From Salinimonas profundi (GTDB taxonomy: Bacteria; Pseudomonadota; Gammaproteobacteria; Enterobacterales; Alteromonadaceae), in contig NZ_JABBXD010000013.1 of assembly GCF_014750655.1 (NCBI RefSeq), forward strand, positions 26,306 through 90,305: 64,000 nucleotides of DNA, in the 5' to 3' direction. How positions within the stretch are numbered: the first letter of the stretch is position 1; the number at the start of each line of letters is the position of its first letter. Under the pieces are notes generated by a model. It made no database searches. It saw nothing but the letters and a program-made list of their open reading frames with translations, and was not told where the DNA came from. The position numbers were made by a program, and so were the translations under genes. Positions 18,739-28,370 of the stretch are shown here, in pieces.

Positions 18739-20034
18739 AAGCCTGAACTCGCCGGCGTCTAGCGTCAGTTCAGATACAGTATCAGCGACATAAGGCTGAT
18801 TGGTTATCAGATCGGTGTAATGTCCCGGCCACAGCGGCGAGTCCAGAGTAACCGCTGCAGGCTGATGGGAAAGATTCAGGATAACGACTACTTTACTCGC
18901 GCCCTGGGTGCGAGTGAAACTAAAGACCTGGTCCATATTATTATTTGGCAGCTGAATCATTGTGGCGCCGAAAGGCCCGTTGTGTAACGCCGGGATTCGT
19001 TTTTTAACAGCGATAAGCTGCGTGTAGAGCTCACCAATTTCGTGCGTTTCCCAATCAATAGGATCACGTTCAAAAAAGGCCAGTCGTTTGGAATCCCCGG
19101 CCTCCTGGCCATTGTGGATCAACGGCATTCCTTCTCCGATGACCGATAACACAATAACAGCGTTGAGCAGCTCGCCAAATAACTCATGCTGCGTGCCATC
19201 CCATGCATTCATATCGTGATTAGTTACAAAGGTCATGCGATAGGCTGAAGCAGGCCAGGCGCGCTCATTCCAGGAGTAGTATTTTCGCAACTTATCCAGC
19301 GCCAGTGTGCCCTCTGCGATCCCGACCAGGGTTTCATGCCAGCTCCATGCATATGTCATATTAAAGGCATCTTCGTGCAGGTCCCGATTTTCCCACTCTG
19401 CCAGCATAAATACCGGTTTGATAGCCTCCAGCGCCGGGCGCAGCTGTGACCAGAAATCATTCGGTACATAACCGGCAACATCGCAACGAAAACCGTCTAT
19501 ATCGAAACGCTTCACCCAGTAGCACATTGCGTCAATCATATACTGACGCAATTCAGGATTATCATAATCAAATTCGATAATATCGTCCCAGTCCCACCAG
19601 GGAGAAGGTCGAAAATCACCTTTATAGTCTTTGGCATACCAGTCTGGATGCTGGGTAACCAGGTTACAGTCCCACGCACTATGATTAGGCACCCAGTCCA
19701 GAATAACCTTCAAATCCAGTGAGTGCGCTTTTTTTACCAGCGCATGCAAGTCAGCGTCATTGCCAAACTCCGGGTTGACGCCGTAATAGTCTTTCACGGC
19801 ATAAGGCGATCCCAGTTCGCCTTTTTTGTTTTTTTCGCCAATGGGATGGATGGGCATTAACCAAATGATATCGGCACCTAACGCCTTTATTCGCTGCAGG
19901 TCTGCTGTTACAGCTTCAAAGGTGCCTGCCAGACTGTATTGGCGGGTGTTTATCTGATAGATAACCGCATCACGCGACCAGGCAGGTTGTTGAAGTGTAT
20001 ATTTACTTTGGGGAACGAACGGCGAGCTAGACAT
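18709..20034 (-). CDS. Alpha-amylase-family glycoside hydrolase (GH13)
   Basis: 441 residues, no signal peptide, so cytoplasmic. All four GH13 regions are seen: VILDWVPNHSAW, DGFRCDVAGYVP with the nucleophile Asp, FMLAEWEN with the acid/base Glu, and FVTNHDMNAWDG with the transition-state Asp. The barrel starts with DAVIYQINTRQYS. Such intracellular enzymes act on maltodextrins or glycogen-like oligosaccharides; exact specificity is not deducible. It is a single gene facing the antiporter operon tail to tail. Confidence 0.92.
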   Translation of the reverse strand: MSSSPFVPQSKYTLQQPAWSRDAVIYQINTRQYSLAGTFEAVTADLQRIKALGADIIWLMPIHPIGEKNKKGELGSPYAVKDYYGVNPEFGNDADLHALVKKAHSLDLKVILDWVPNHSAWDCNLVTQHPDWYAKDYKGDFRPSPWWDWDDIIEFDYDNPELRQYMIDAMCYWVKRFDIDGFRCDVAGYVPNDFWSQLRPALEAIKPVFMLAEWENRDLHEDAFNMTYAWSWHETLVGIAEGTLALDKLRKYYSWNERAWPASAYRMTFVTNHDMNAWDGTQHELFGELLNAVIVLSVIGEGMPLIHNGQEAGDSKRLAFFERDPIDWETHEIGELYTQLIAVKKRIPALHNGPFGATMIQLPNNNMDQVFSFTRTQGASKVVVILNLSHQPAAVTLDSPLWPGHYTDLITNQPYVADTVSELTLDAGEFRLLEQKASDHQ

Positions 20035-20270
20035 TTCATTGCCTCTGGTTGGAAAAAAGTCTCACTGGCTGTTTACGGTAATGCCTCCAATTAGATTATC
20101 GACACCCGGCCTCAGGGTGATTATCCGGAAGATCAAAAGTTTTTTTAGCGCCACTGACCCTGCCCCATTGAATTAAACCGGCGTGCGTGCTTAAAGTAAG
20201 TAAAAGCAGGCTGAGCTAACAAAAAGCCCGTCAGGCTTTGTTGGGAATACTTACACAGGGATGAAAGTTG

Positions 20271-21125
20271 ATGAGACGGACAACATGGCTCGCCTTTTTA
20301 CTATTGTATATTTTTTTTGGTACAACAGCCCTCGCTGAAATGCTGTCAGTCCAAAAGCATGGTTTTGTTGGCCAGTACTATCCCCCCTCTTCAGAATCAG
20401 GTACACAGGCGGTTATTGTACTGGGCGGCGCCGAAGGCGGGATTCCGACAAAGCTCGCCGAGCAAGTTGCGGCGCTGGGCTACCCGACCCTAGCCGTGGC
20501 CTATTTTAAAGAAAACGGACTGCCCGGAGAGCTGGAAAAAATCCCTCTGGCTTATTTCGACCAGGCAAAAGACTGGTTATCAAAAAAACTACCCGTGCAA
20601 TCAGAACACATTACGCTGGCTGGCTGGTCGAAGGGCGCTGAGCTGGCCCTGCTGCTCGCTTCAAGAGACACTACCTATAACCGGGTTGTCGCGATTGCAC
20701 CCAGCTCTGTCATCTGGGCGGGGATATTGAATGACTGGCAGAAAGTCCCCGCGTCAAGCTGGACAGCCGAAGGGGCACCACTTCCTCATGTTGCGTTTAA
20801 TCCCACCGGGCCAGTCTCCGGATTACGTGATTTGTACACGCAATCGCTGAATAATCGTAGTGATCATGACGCCGCGACTATTGCGGTTGATAACATCAAG
20901 GGGCAGCTATTTCTTTTCTCTGGCGGACAGGATGAAGTATGGCCGGCATCGCCTATGTCTGAATCCATTTGTAATAGCGTTAAAAGCACAGACGCTGTGT
21001 CCTGCATCCACTATACGTATCCCCAAATGGGGCATTTGCTTGACTACACTTTTTTACAGTCTGGTACAGCCTTACACGCCCGGTTCAGCGACAGCCTTGC
21101 TGGTGACCAGAAAAACGTACGATAA
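20271..21125 (+). CDS. Secreted acyl-CoA thioester hydrolase/BAAT C-terminal domain-like hydrolase
   Basis: 284 residues from ATG 20271. A signal peptide (about 1-23, ending TTALA) predicts export. The fold is an alpha/beta hydrolase of the BAAT C-terminal type: strand plus loop VIVLGGAEGG, nucleophile elbow LAGWSKGAELALLLAS, acid in SGGQDEVWPASPM and histidine in YPQMGHLLDY. Family members in eukaryotes conjugate or hydrolyse acyl-CoA; the bacterial exported forms have no settled substrate. Downstream small membrane-protein gene may be in the same unit. Confidence 0.85.
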   Translation: MRRTTWLAFLLLYIFFGTTALAEMLSVQKHGFVGQYYPPSSESGTQAVIVLGGAEGGIPTKLAEQVAALGYPTLAVAYFKENGLPGELEKIPLAYFDQAKDWLSKKLPVQSEHITLAGWSKGAELALLLASRDTTYNRVVAIAPSSVIWAGILNDWQKVPASSWTAEGAPLPHVAFNPTGPVSGLRDLYTQSLNNRSDHDAATIAVDNIKGQLFLFSGGQDEVWPASPMSESICNSVKSTDAVSCIHYTYPQMGHLLDYTFLQSGTALHARFSDSLAGDQKNVR

Positions 21126-21191
21126 TCATACGCTCCCGGACGTACTCGCCGGGAAATAACAACAACCGCTACTGCTAAAGGAGTTAGCTTT

Positions 21192-21530
21192 GTGGTCAAA
21201 TCATTAGTTACATTCATCGTCGCACTGCTTGCCGGATATATTATCTGGCAACTCAGTCCGCAAATTTCCGGGCATAAAGAAGCTTTTGATTCACTGGGTT
21301 ATTACGGTGCGGCGCTAACCATCACCGGGATAATTCTATTTGCCCACCCTTATGCCAGCGGTTCGGGCGTGGTGGTTGGTCAGATTTTATTTTTTCTGCT
21401 GATGGCCGATCCCGGCAAGTTCTGGTTACCAGGTATTGTGTTTTTGCTGTTATCCGGCATTGTTACCATCGCGGTTGCATTTGCTGTCAGGCTTACAATA
21501 CAAAACACAAGAATACTGAAGCGTCAGTAA
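21192..21530 (+). CDS. Small integral membrane protein, unknown
   Basis: 112 residues from GTG 21192 behind AAAGGAG. Four hydrophobic helices are visible: residues about 3-20, 35-50, 58-76 and 80-102. No recognised motif. It follows the exported hydrolase by 66 bases on the same strand. Function not assignable. Confidence 0.65.
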   Translation: MVKSLVTFIVALLAGYIIWQLSPQISGHKEAFDSLGYYGAALTITGIILFAHPYASGSGVVVGQILFFLLMADPGKFWLPGIVFLLLSGIVTIAVAFAVRLTIQNTRILKRQ

Positions 21531-21590
21531 GCCGTAAAGTTCATAGCCCACGTGTTTGCTCTGGTCTCCGGCGAACCAGTCAAGTCGCAG

Positions 21591-21608
21591 AGCGAGCACC
21601 AGCTCGCT
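21591..21608. terminator. Hairpin between convergent genes
   Basis: A perfect 7-bp stem (21591-21597 with 21602-21608) with an ACCA loop lies between the 3' ends of the small membrane-protein gene and the TauE-like gene. There is no T tract on either strand, so it may be a weak or factor-assisted terminator. Confidence 0.35.
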
Positions 21609-21626
21609 GTACACCCGGTTTTAGAT

Positions 21627-22538
21627 CTAAAATAAAGGCAGCCCGCTTAGGCCCATTACAAGCACCCATAAACCAAAAAACACTTTAAGCTGCAACGGCT
21701 TGAATGCCAGTACAACGTGACGCGCCACTATACCACCAACAATCGCTCCCGCTCCTGCAAACAGCCATACCTGCCACACGATAGCTTTAGTTTGCACCAG
21801 ATGATAAACCACCGCAGGCCAGACACTGCAGGCAGTCAGTATTACGGCAACGGCGATGGCCATGGTGATGTTGCGTCCCCGGATGATCAGGTAGACTGCA
21901 ACTAATTCGCCGACGCCGACAGACAGCCAGGCCGTAATAATACCGCCCACAAATGCAATCAGAGGTAAGGCAATGACATCAGCCCTGGTCAGGGTCGAAG
22001 CGAAACGGGTGCGTCGTAGCAGCGGTATTGACGCAAATATTGCAGCAGCCAGAAATATGGAAAAGACACCGAAGCCCACATGTAATTGTTCAGGCGGGAC
22101 AAAGGCAAATGGCAACGCGGTTGACTGACTCGCCCACTGGGCCAGTAGAATTCCGACCACCGAACCTGGCACCGTTAACAGCAATGCGCCTGACAACGGT
22201 TTCCACTGGCTGTCATCACGATGATAAACGCGAAAGTGACGGCCCCATGTCAATGCGCCGGCCGTCATCCCACAACACTGTATAGCGAAGCTTGTGGCAA
22301 CTATTTGTTCTGCCGAAAATCCCATGTGGTGAAAAAAAGGCACGAAGACCACGCCCCCGCCTGCGCCGGTAGCATTGGCAAAAATGGCGCCGATAACACC
22401 TAGCGCAGAAAAAAGACCAAAGTCTGCTATCAGGCTCAGCGTATTCTCCTGCAAAAACAGAAGAAGCAACCAACCCGCTAACAACAGATACCGTCTTGGA
22501 TAACGCAACAGAAATTCAGGCAAGGTGTTAATACTCAA
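21627..22538 (-). CDS. TauE/SafE-family sulfite exporter-like permease
   Basis: 303 residues, about eight membrane helices in two repeats. The repeats open with GAIFANATGAGGGVVFVPFF and FVGGIITAWLSVGVGELVAV, the paired glycine-rich motifs of the TauE/SafE (DUF81) family. Such permeases export sulfite, sulfoacetate or other small anions. No sulfonate-degradation genes lie nearby, so the substrate is open. Confidence 0.88.
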   Translation of the reverse strand: MSINTLPEFLLRYPRRYLLLAGWLLLLFLQENTLSLIADFGLFSALGVIGAIFANATGAGGGVVFVPFFHHMGFSAEQIVATSFAIQCCGMTAGALTWGRHFRVYHRDDSQWKPLSGALLLTVPGSVVGILLAQWASQSTALPFAFVPPEQLHVGFGVFSIFLAAAIFASIPLLRRTRFASTLTRADVIALPLIAFVGGIITAWLSVGVGELVAVYLIIRGRNITMAIAVAVILTACSVWPAVVYHLVQTKAIVWQVWLFAGAGAIVGGIVARHVVLAFKPLQLKVFFGLWVLVMGLSGLPLF

Positions 22539-22625
22539 AAAATGTGACCCGGCACTGTGCCAGATTACGCAAAAAAAATAAATCCTGTGCTACGATGCCT
22601 ATATATTAACAATTTTATAACACTC

Positions 22626-23120
22626 GTGATTCTAATCAGTGAGCAAGATAATACGGCAACTATCGTTTTGCGACCTAATCGCTCCATAAACTGGCGGCAG
22701 GTAAAAATCATTCTGTTATTGCTGGCAATTCCCGTAGCAATAATAGCGATCGGTTGGTGGCTGGCGGGGATCTGGATAATTCTGCCTTTTGCCGGATTCG
22801 AACTGCTTTTGCTTAGCGTGTTGATGTATCGGGTCAACTGGCAGCTATATCGACAGCAGGTCATCATCATCAGTGCTGAAAAGCTGGTCGTCGAAGAAGG
22901 TTACCATACGCTGGAGCGCTATATCTTTAGCCGGGCACATTGTTACATTAGCGTGACTGAAACACAGGGGCACTGGCAGCTCCCGCTGGTTTATCTGCAT
23001 CATCATCAGGATGAAATCGCACTTGGCCATTTTCTGAATCTCACAGAGCGGCGTGATTTAAAACAAATTTTGCACAATTATGGACTGCAGGTATGTCGAA
23101 ATCGCTGGTGGCAGGAGTAA
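22626..23120 (+). CDS. DUF2244 membrane protein
   Basis: About 164 residues if read from GTG 22626; the frame is open further upstream and no clear ribosome site decides. Two adjacent helices (IILLLLAIPVAIIAIGWWL and IWIILPFAGFELLLLSVLMY, split here by a short turn) sit near the N-terminus, followed by a soluble beta-rich part with VVEEGYHTLERYIFSRAHCY. This layout is DUF2244, often found near cytochrome oxidase genes; that context is absent here. Divergent from the TauE-like gene. Confidence 0.78.
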   Translation: MILISEQDNTATIVLRPNRSINWRQVKIILLLLAIPVAIIAIGWWLAGIWIILPFAGFELLLLSVLMYRVNWQLYRQQVIIISAEKLVVEEGYHTLERYIFSRAHCYISVTETQGHWQLPLVYLHHHQDEIALGHFLNLTERRDLKQILHNYGLQVCRNRWWQE

Positions 23121-23215
23121 AAAAAGCACCGCGAGAGATTTGCTTACAATCTTGCAATTGCCCCTTTCGCTGAATAGCAGTAAAGTCTTGACTCTTATTG
23201 AAACGGAGTATTCAG

Positions 23216-24079
23216 ATGAAAAAACTATTAACCGGATTATTGATGACCGCCTCTATGGCCTGTTCAGTGAGCCACGCCGCGTCCGTCTGGCAGGTAAGTG
23301 ATGGTGATAACACCTTGTATATCGGTGGCACATTACACATCCTCAGCCCTTCTGATTATCCGCTTCCTGATGCGTACAATAACGCTTTTCAAAAATCAGA
23401 CGTCTTAGTATTTGAAACGGATATGCAAGCCGTCACCTCGCCGGCCTTCGCAGCCAAGGTAATGCAGCAGAATACATATCAGAACGGTAAAACCATTGCC
23501 GATGACTTATCTGATGACACCTACCAGCAACTGACTGCATTTTTGAAAGAACGCCAGCTACCTGTTGAGCAGGTCGTGATGCTAAAGCCCGCCATGCTCG
23601 GCTTAACACTGACCATGATGGAATATCAACGCGCCGGCTTAACCAGTGAGGGCGTTGATGCTCACTTTTTTACCAAAGGCGCAGAGCAGAATAAGCAGAT
23701 TGACTGGTTTGAAAGCCCGGATGAGCAACTGGCGTTTATTTCCAGTATGGCTGACGGACAAGAAGATGCATTTATCCGATATACGCTGGAAGATATTCAG
23801 GAACTGGACAAATTAATTGGCCCCATGAAGGAACACTGGCGCAGCGGTGATATGGACGAGCTCCACGCTATTACGCTTGAAGACTTTAAAGACACCTATC
23901 CTGACGTGTATGAAGACCTGCTGGTAAATCGAAACGCAAACTGGCTTCCTAAAATCAGGGAATTGATGAAAACGCCTGAAACAGAGTTTGTTCTCGTAGG
24001 AACTCTGCATATGCCTGGCGAGAAAGGCGTACTGAGCCTGCTCGAGGCGCAGGGGTACACGATCACACAACTCAATTAA
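23216..24079 (+). CDS. TraB/GumN-family protein
   Basis: 287 residues from ATG 23216 behind GGAG. A signal peptide ends at about SVSHA, so the protein is exported. The family motifs are LYIGGTLHILSPSDYPLP near the N-terminus and FVLVGTLHMPGEKGVLSLL near the C-terminus, the two GTxH-type signatures that resemble metalloprotease-like (Tiki/TraB) folds. Molecular function in bacteria is not established. Confidence 0.88.
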   Translation: MKKLLTGLLMTASMACSVSHAASVWQVSDGDNTLYIGGTLHILSPSDYPLPDAYNNAFQKSDVLVFETDMQAVTSPAFAAKVMQQNTYQNGKTIADDLSDDTYQQLTAFLKERQLPVEQVVMLKPAMLGLTLTMMEYQRAGLTSEGVDAHFFTKGAEQNKQIDWFESPDEQLAFISSMADGQEDAFIRYTLEDIQELDKLIGPMKEHWRSGDMDELHAITLEDFKDTYPDVYEDLLVNRNANWLPKIRELMKTPETEFVLVGTLHMPGEKGVLSLLEAQGYTITQLN

Positions 24080-24212
24080 CGCATTACGTACTACATCAGG
24101 GCTGTAACATTATTGATTAGTAAGCCGTTTTGATATTAATCAAGTATTAGTAAATACGATTGATTCACGTACAGACATGACAACCATGCCTGTACGCTAT
24201 GGAGATACCACA

Positions 24213-24782
24213 ATGAAAATAGCAAAGTTATACTGGATGGCGATGCTGGTAAGTCTGACGGCGTTAAGCGGGTGCGCTTCGATGGGCGATGGCACCATTG
24301 CTGAAAAGCGCCAGGCCATTCTTGAAATGCAGGACAATGCGCTGGCGAGACTGTATCGCGAGAAACCGGACACCCGCGCTCAGCTACAGGATTCTGCCGG
24401 TTACGCAGTATTCAGTAATGCCAATGTAAATGTCATCTTTTTAGCCGCAGGTACCGGATATGGTGTAGTAAATAATAATGCCACCGGCGAGAAGATATAT
24501 ATGAACATGGCTGAAGGTGGTGTCGGGCTGGGTATTGGCGCGAAAGACTACCGTCTGGTGATGGTATTTCACACGCAGCGCAGCCTTAACTACTTTGTCG
24601 AAAACGGCTGGACGGCAGGCGGTAATGCGGATGCTGCCGCCAAGGCTGGTAGTAAAGGGCTTTCCTTTGAAGGTGAAGGATATCTGGGTAATGTGACCGT
24701 GTATACCATGACAGAAAGCGGGTTAGCATTACAGGCAACAGTGAAAGGTACGAAGTTCTGGAAAGACTCGCAATTAAACTGA
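24213..24782 (+). CDS. SYLF-domain (YSC84-like) lipoprotein
   Basis: 189 residues from ATG 24213 behind GGAG. A lipoprotein signal ends at TALSGCASMGDG. The rest is a single SYLF/YSC84 domain, with AGYAVFSNANVNVIFLAAG, MAEGGVGLGIGAKDYRLVM and a C-terminal TVKGTKFWKD. SYLF domains bind lipids in eukaryotes; bacterial lipoproteins of this family are periplasmic-facing and of unknown role. It lies just upstream of the histidine operon but is separated by over 120 bases. Confidence 0.85.
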   Translation: MKIAKLYWMAMLVSLTALSGCASMGDGTIAEKRQAILEMQDNALARLYREKPDTRAQLQDSAGYAVFSNANVNVIFLAAGTGYGVVNNNATGEKIYMNMAEGGVGLGIGAKDYRLVMVFHTQRSLNYFVENGWTAGGNADAAAKAGSKGLSFEGEGYLGNVTVYTMTESGLALQATVKGTKFWKDSQLN

Positions 24783-24850
24783 TTGTGAGAATCGAATAAG
24801 TTATAACGAATTGGTTATAAAGAATAACTAATTCAGCATCGAAAGGGTTG

Positions 24851-24881
24851 CAAAGACAGCATCAATTCAGTACTGTCTTTG
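24851..24881. promoter_or_regulatory. Inverted repeat upstream of the his leader
   Basis: A perfect 9-bp inverted repeat, CAAAGACAG (24851-24859) and CTGTCTTTG (24873-24881), separated by 13 bases, lies 29 bases before the hisL start. With no T tract it is not a plain terminator for the SYLF gene; it could be an operator or an mRNA 5' structure. Confidence 0.4.
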
Positions 24882-24909
24882 TGACTTCAACAAACACAAT
24901 TTTTTGACT

Positions 24910-24954
24910 ATGTATACTTGCGCTGCAAATCACCACCATCATCATAAAGCATAA
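24910..24954 (+). CDS. hisL: Histidine operon leader peptide
   Basis: A 14-residue reading frame, [14 protein letters not shown], carries five consecutive His codons (CAC CAC CAT CAT CAT) and ends at TAA 24952-24954. It precedes a terminator/antiterminator structure and hisG. Ribosome stalling at the His codons when charged tRNA-His is scarce would favour the antiterminator. The ribosome binding site is weak. Confidence 0.9.
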   Translation: MYTCAANHHHHHKA

Positions 24955-24968
24955 CCTTTCAGGTTCGT

Positions 24969-25045
24969 GCTGGAAGGTTTGTGTTTCCTTCCAGCGGCGC
25001 AGATGAATTGTATAGCCCCCGGAAGGAAACTTCCGGGGGTTTTTT
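24969..25045 (+). promoter_or_regulatory. his transcription attenuator
   Basis: Three mutually exclusive stems can be read. Pause hairpin: 24969-24977 with 24987-24995 (9 bp). Antiterminator: TTTCCTTCC at 24984-24992 pairs perfectly with GGAAGGAAA at 25021-25029. Terminator: 25016-25025 with 25030-25039 (10 bp, GAAA loop) followed by six Ts at 25040-25045. This is a complete classical attenuator for the histidine operon, acting with hisL. Confidence 0.93.
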
Positions 25046-25082
25046 CATTTCAGGCGTAATGGTTTATCACAAGGGGATTATT

Positions 25083-25982
25083 ATGAGCGACAACAGAAGA
25101 TTGCGAATTGCTGTACAAAAATCTGGAAGATTAAGTAAGGACAGCATTGAGCTATTAAAAGCAATCGGTATCAAACTGAACATTCGCGACCGTCTGTTAA
25201 TTGCTCACTCAACCAATGAAGACATTGATTTGTTACGAGTGCGGGATGATGACATTCCAGGGCTGGTGATGGATGGCGTTGTTGATATGGGCTTCATCGG
25301 CGAAAACGAGCTTGAAGAGAAAATGCTTGAAAGAAAGGCGGCCGGTAAAATTGCAGATTATGAGGTTATGCGGCGACTGGATTATGGTGGCTGCCGCCTG
25401 TCTATCGCCGTGCCGAACGAGGCAAACTACAGCGGTGTACAATCTCTGGAAGGCAAGCGCGTGGCCACGACCTATCCATTTTTGCTTGAACGTTATTTTA
25501 AAGAGCAAAATGTCAATGCACAGGCGGTCATGCTAACGGGCTCTGTTGAAGTGGCACCGCGCGCCGGTGTCGCTGAAGGGATTTGCGATCTGGTTTCTAC
25601 CGGCGCCACGCTGGAAGCCAACGGTCTGGTGGAAAAAGATGTGATTTTTCGCTCAAAAGCGGTACTGATAAAGCGCACCGGTGAATTCAGTACCGAAAAG
25701 CAGGCCCTTATCGACCGCCTGGTACCGCGTATTGATGGCGTGATGCAGGCCAAAGAAAGCAAGTACATCATGCTACACGCGCCAAAAGCGCGTCTGGAAG
25801 AAGTCAAAGACCTGCTACCTGGTGCAGAAAATCCGACGGTACTGCCACTGGCTGGCGCCGAAGACACCGTTGCGATCCACGTGGTCAGCCCGGAAAACCT
25901 GTTCTGGGAAACCATGGAAAAACTAAAAGCACTGGGCTGCAGCTCTATTCTGGTTATGCCAATTGAAAAGATGATGGGTTAA
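25083..25982 (+). CDS. hisG: ATP phosphoribosyltransferase HisG
   Basis: 299 residues from ATG 25083 behind AAGGGG; the longer open frame upstream overlaps the attenuator and is not translated. Long-form HisG: catalytic domains ([47 protein letters not shown]) plus a C-terminal ACT-like regulatory domain (from about 225) that gives feedback inhibition by histidine. Catalyses the first step of histidine synthesis, joining PRPP and ATP. Confidence 0.97.
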   Translation: MSDNRRLRIAVQKSGRLSKDSIELLKAIGIKLNIRDRLLIAHSTNEDIDLLRVRDDDIPGLVMDGVVDMGFIGENELEEKMLERKAAGKIADYEVMRRLDYGGCRLSIAVPNEANYSGVQSLEGKRVATTYPFLLERYFKEQNVNAQAVMLTGSVEVAPRAGVAEGICDLVSTGATLEANGLVEKDVIFRSKAVLIKRTGEFSTEKQALIDRLVPRIDGVMQAKESKYIMLHAPKARLEEVKDLLPGAENPTVLPLAGAEDTVAIHVVSPENLFWETMEKLKALGCSSILVMPIEKMMG

Positions 25983-25987
25983 GCCAT

Positions 25988-27295
25988 ATGTTGAACTGGA
26001 ATACCTTATCAGATGCCGAGCGCCGCGAGGCGCTTGCGCGTCCGGTGATGAAAAACAGTGTCGCCCTGAAACAAACGGTCAGCGACATATTGGCCGATGT
26101 TGAACGTCGCGGTGATGAGGCGGTACTGGATTACACCCGTCGATTTGATTGCGCTACGCTGCCTGCGCTGCCTCTTACTATCGAGCAGCGCGACGCACTG
26201 GCCGCTCAGGTAAGCGCAGAAGTGGAAACAGCCATTGATACCGCGTTTGCTAATATCAAAGCCTTTCACGAGGCGCAGAAGCCGCAGGATATTCAGCTCA
26301 CCACCACCCCTGGCGTGGTCTGTGAGCAGCGTTTTGTGGCGCTTGAAGCGGTGGGACTGTATATCCCCGGAGGCAGCGCCCCCCTGCCCTCTACTGCACT
26401 GATGCTGGGTGTACCGGCGGTGGTCGCTGATGTACCGCGAAAAGTCCTGTGCACACCACCAGGTAAAGATGGCCTGATTGCACCAGAGATTGCGTTTGTC
26501 GCCAAGCGCTGCGGCATTGAGGAGATTTATCTGTGCGGTGGCGCTCAGGCGATTGCCGCTATGGCACTGGGCACTGACACGATTGCCCAGGTCGACAAAA
26601 TTTTCGGGCCGGGTAATAGTTTTGTGACCGAAGCCAAACAGCAGGTGAGTCAGCGTGCTGATGGCGCGGCCATCGACATGCCCGCCGGCCCCTCTGAAGT
26701 ATTGGTACTGGCGGATGAAACAGCCAGTGCGGCCTTCGTGGCCTCAGACTTATTATCTCAGGCAGAACACGGCGCGGATTCTCAGGCCATTTTAGTCAGT
26801 AACAGCGAAAGCCTGATTGAGGCGGTGAAAGCCGAGGTGGACTCTCAGCTGGCGCAGCTATCACGTAATGCGATTGCGGTAGCGGCCATGGACAACGCCC
26901 GTTACATTGTAACTGCTTCGCTGGATGAAGCGGTGGCGGTGAGTAATACCTATGCGCCGGAGCACCTTATTGTACAAACCGAGGATGCCAGAGGTCTGTT
27001 GCCTGCGCTTAAAAATGCCGGTTCGGTATTTTTAGGTGCCTGGTCACCCGAGTCTGCCGGTGATTATGCATCGGGGACCAATCACGTGTTACCCACCTAT
27101 GGTTATGCCAAAAACTATTCTTCACTGGGTTTGCTGGACTTTATGCGCCGTTACACCGTGCAGGAGCTCAGCCCGCAGGGGCTGCAGAATCTGGGGTCCG
27201 CTATTATGACACTGGCTGCGGCCGAAGGCCTTGATGCACACGAAAAAGCAGTTGCCCTGCGCATGCAGGCGTTAAAGGATAATCAAGATGGCTGA
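25988..27295 (+). CDS. hisD: Histidinol dehydrogenase HisD
   Basis: 435 residues. VGLYIPGGSAPLPSTALM, IFGPGNSFVTEAKQQV, the zinc ligands in DLLSQAEHGADSQA and the catalytic Glu-His of TYAPEHLIVQ are present. Oxidises histidinol to histidine in two NAD-dependent steps. Five bases after hisG; its stop overlaps hisC by eight bases. Confidence 0.97.
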   Translation: MLNWNTLSDAERREALARPVMKNSVALKQTVSDILADVERRGDEAVLDYTRRFDCATLPALPLTIEQRDALAAQVSAEVETAIDTAFANIKAFHEAQKPQDIQLTTTPGVVCEQRFVALEAVGLYIPGGSAPLPSTALMLGVPAVVADVPRKVLCTPPGKDGLIAPEIAFVAKRCGIEEIYLCGGAQAIAAMALGTDTIAQVDKIFGPGNSFVTEAKQQVSQRADGAAIDMPAGPSEVLVLADETASAAFVASDLLSQAEHGADSQAILVSNSESLIEAVKAEVDSQLAQLSRNAIAVAAMDNARYIVTASLDEAVAVSNTYAPEHLIVQTEDARGLLPALKNAGSVFLGAWSPESAGDYASGTNHVLPTYGYAKNYSSLGLLDFMRRYTVQELSPQGLQNLGSAIMTLAAAEGLDAHEKAVALRMQALKDNQDG

Positions 27296-28370
27296 TTTAT
27301 TGTCTTCTCTTATTAACCAGAACCTGGTTGACCTGAAACCTTATGAGTCGGCCCGCCGCCTGTTCTCCGGTGGACAGGACTGGCTAAACGCCAACGAGTC
27401 GCCCTATGCCAATCCTTATCAGGTCGACAGCGATCGTTTTAATCGGTATCCCTCCTGTCAGCCGGAGGCGGTGGTATCAGCCTATGCACAGTATGCCGGG
27501 GTAGCGACCGATGAGCTTATCGTCACACGCGGTGCTGATGAGGGCATTGAGCTGCTGATTCGTACCTTCTGCACGCCCGGCGAAGACAATATTCTGATTT
27601 GCCCGCCTACTTATGGCATGTATGCCATTAGTGCAGAAACCTGCAATGTGGGCATTAAAAAAGCGCCGCTGCAGGCAGACTTTTCACTGGATGTTGATGC
27701 TATCTGTGCCACCGATAATGTCAATCTGGTGTTTATCTGCGCGCCGAATAACCCCACCGGCACTACGGTCGATGCGGCAGATCTGACCCGGGTGCTGGAA
27801 CACTTTGCTGACTCTGCACTGGTTGTGGTGGATGAAGCGTATATTGAATTTGATAAACAAAACAGCTGGGCTGACAAGCTGGCGCAGTACCCCAATCTGG
27901 TGATTTTGCGTACGCTGTCAAAAGCCTTTGCTTTGGCGGGCTTACGCTGCGGCTTTACGCTGGCCAACCGCAATGTGATTGATGCGCTGATGAAAGTTAT
28001 TGCGCCCTATCCTATTCCTGAACCGGTAGCCCAGATTGCTGAACAGGCACTAAGTGCCGAAGGTCAGACTCAGGTCGCGCTGCAGGTAGACTTTATTAAC
28101 CGGGAAAAGCAGATCCTGGCCGAGGCATTGTCAGAACTGGGCGATATTGAGCTGGTTGGGGATACCCGGGCAAACTTTGTGCTGTTTAAAACAGCCCAGA
28201 GTGCGCAGCTGATGGAGTATCTGGTCAGTCAGGGTATGCTGATCCGCGATCAGTCCAAACAAATGAACTTGCAACACTGCTTGCGTGCCACCGTGGGTAA
28301 CGAAGAACAGAACCTGCGTTTGCGTAAGCTTATTACTGAATTTTTTAATCAATCAGGAGCGTCGGCATGA
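27288..28370 (+). CDS. hisC: Histidinol-phosphate aminotransferase HisC
   Basis: 360 residues, fold-type I PLP enzyme. [13 protein letters not shown] near the N-terminus binds substrate phosphate, [15 protein letters not shown] and [10 protein letters not shown] form the cofactor pocket, and [16 protein letters not shown] contains the PLP-binding lysine. Transaminates imidazole-acetol phosphate with glutamate. Overlaps hisB by four bases. Confidence 0.96.
   Translation: MADLLSSLINQNLVDLKPYESARRLFSGGQDWLNANESPYANPYQVDSDRFNRYPSCQPEAVVSAYAQYAGVATDELIVTRGADEGIELLIRTFCTPGEDNILICPPTYGMYAISAETCNVGIKKAPLQADFSLDVDAICATDNVNLVFICAPNNPTGTTVDAADLTRVLEHFADSALVVVDEAYIEFDKQNSWADKLAQYPNLVILRTLSKAFALAGLRCGFTLANRNVIDALMKVIAPYPIPEPVAQIAEQALSAEGQTQVALQVDFINREKQILAEALSELGDIELVGDTRANFVLFKTAQSAQLMEYLVSQGMLIRDQSKQMNLQHCLRATVGNEEQNLRLRKLITEFFNQSGASA

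Noticed and set aside
20223..20239. Hairpin with AAAGCC/GGCTTT arms before the exported hydrolase gene as a terminator
   Set aside because: It lies between divergent genes, where no transcript needs ending; the only T tract is on the strand with no upstream gene. Kept out for lack of a role.
24981..25082. Longer N-terminus for HisG
   Set aside because: The upstream in-frame codons translate the attenuator hairpins; the ATG at 25083 has a proper ribosome site and the family start.
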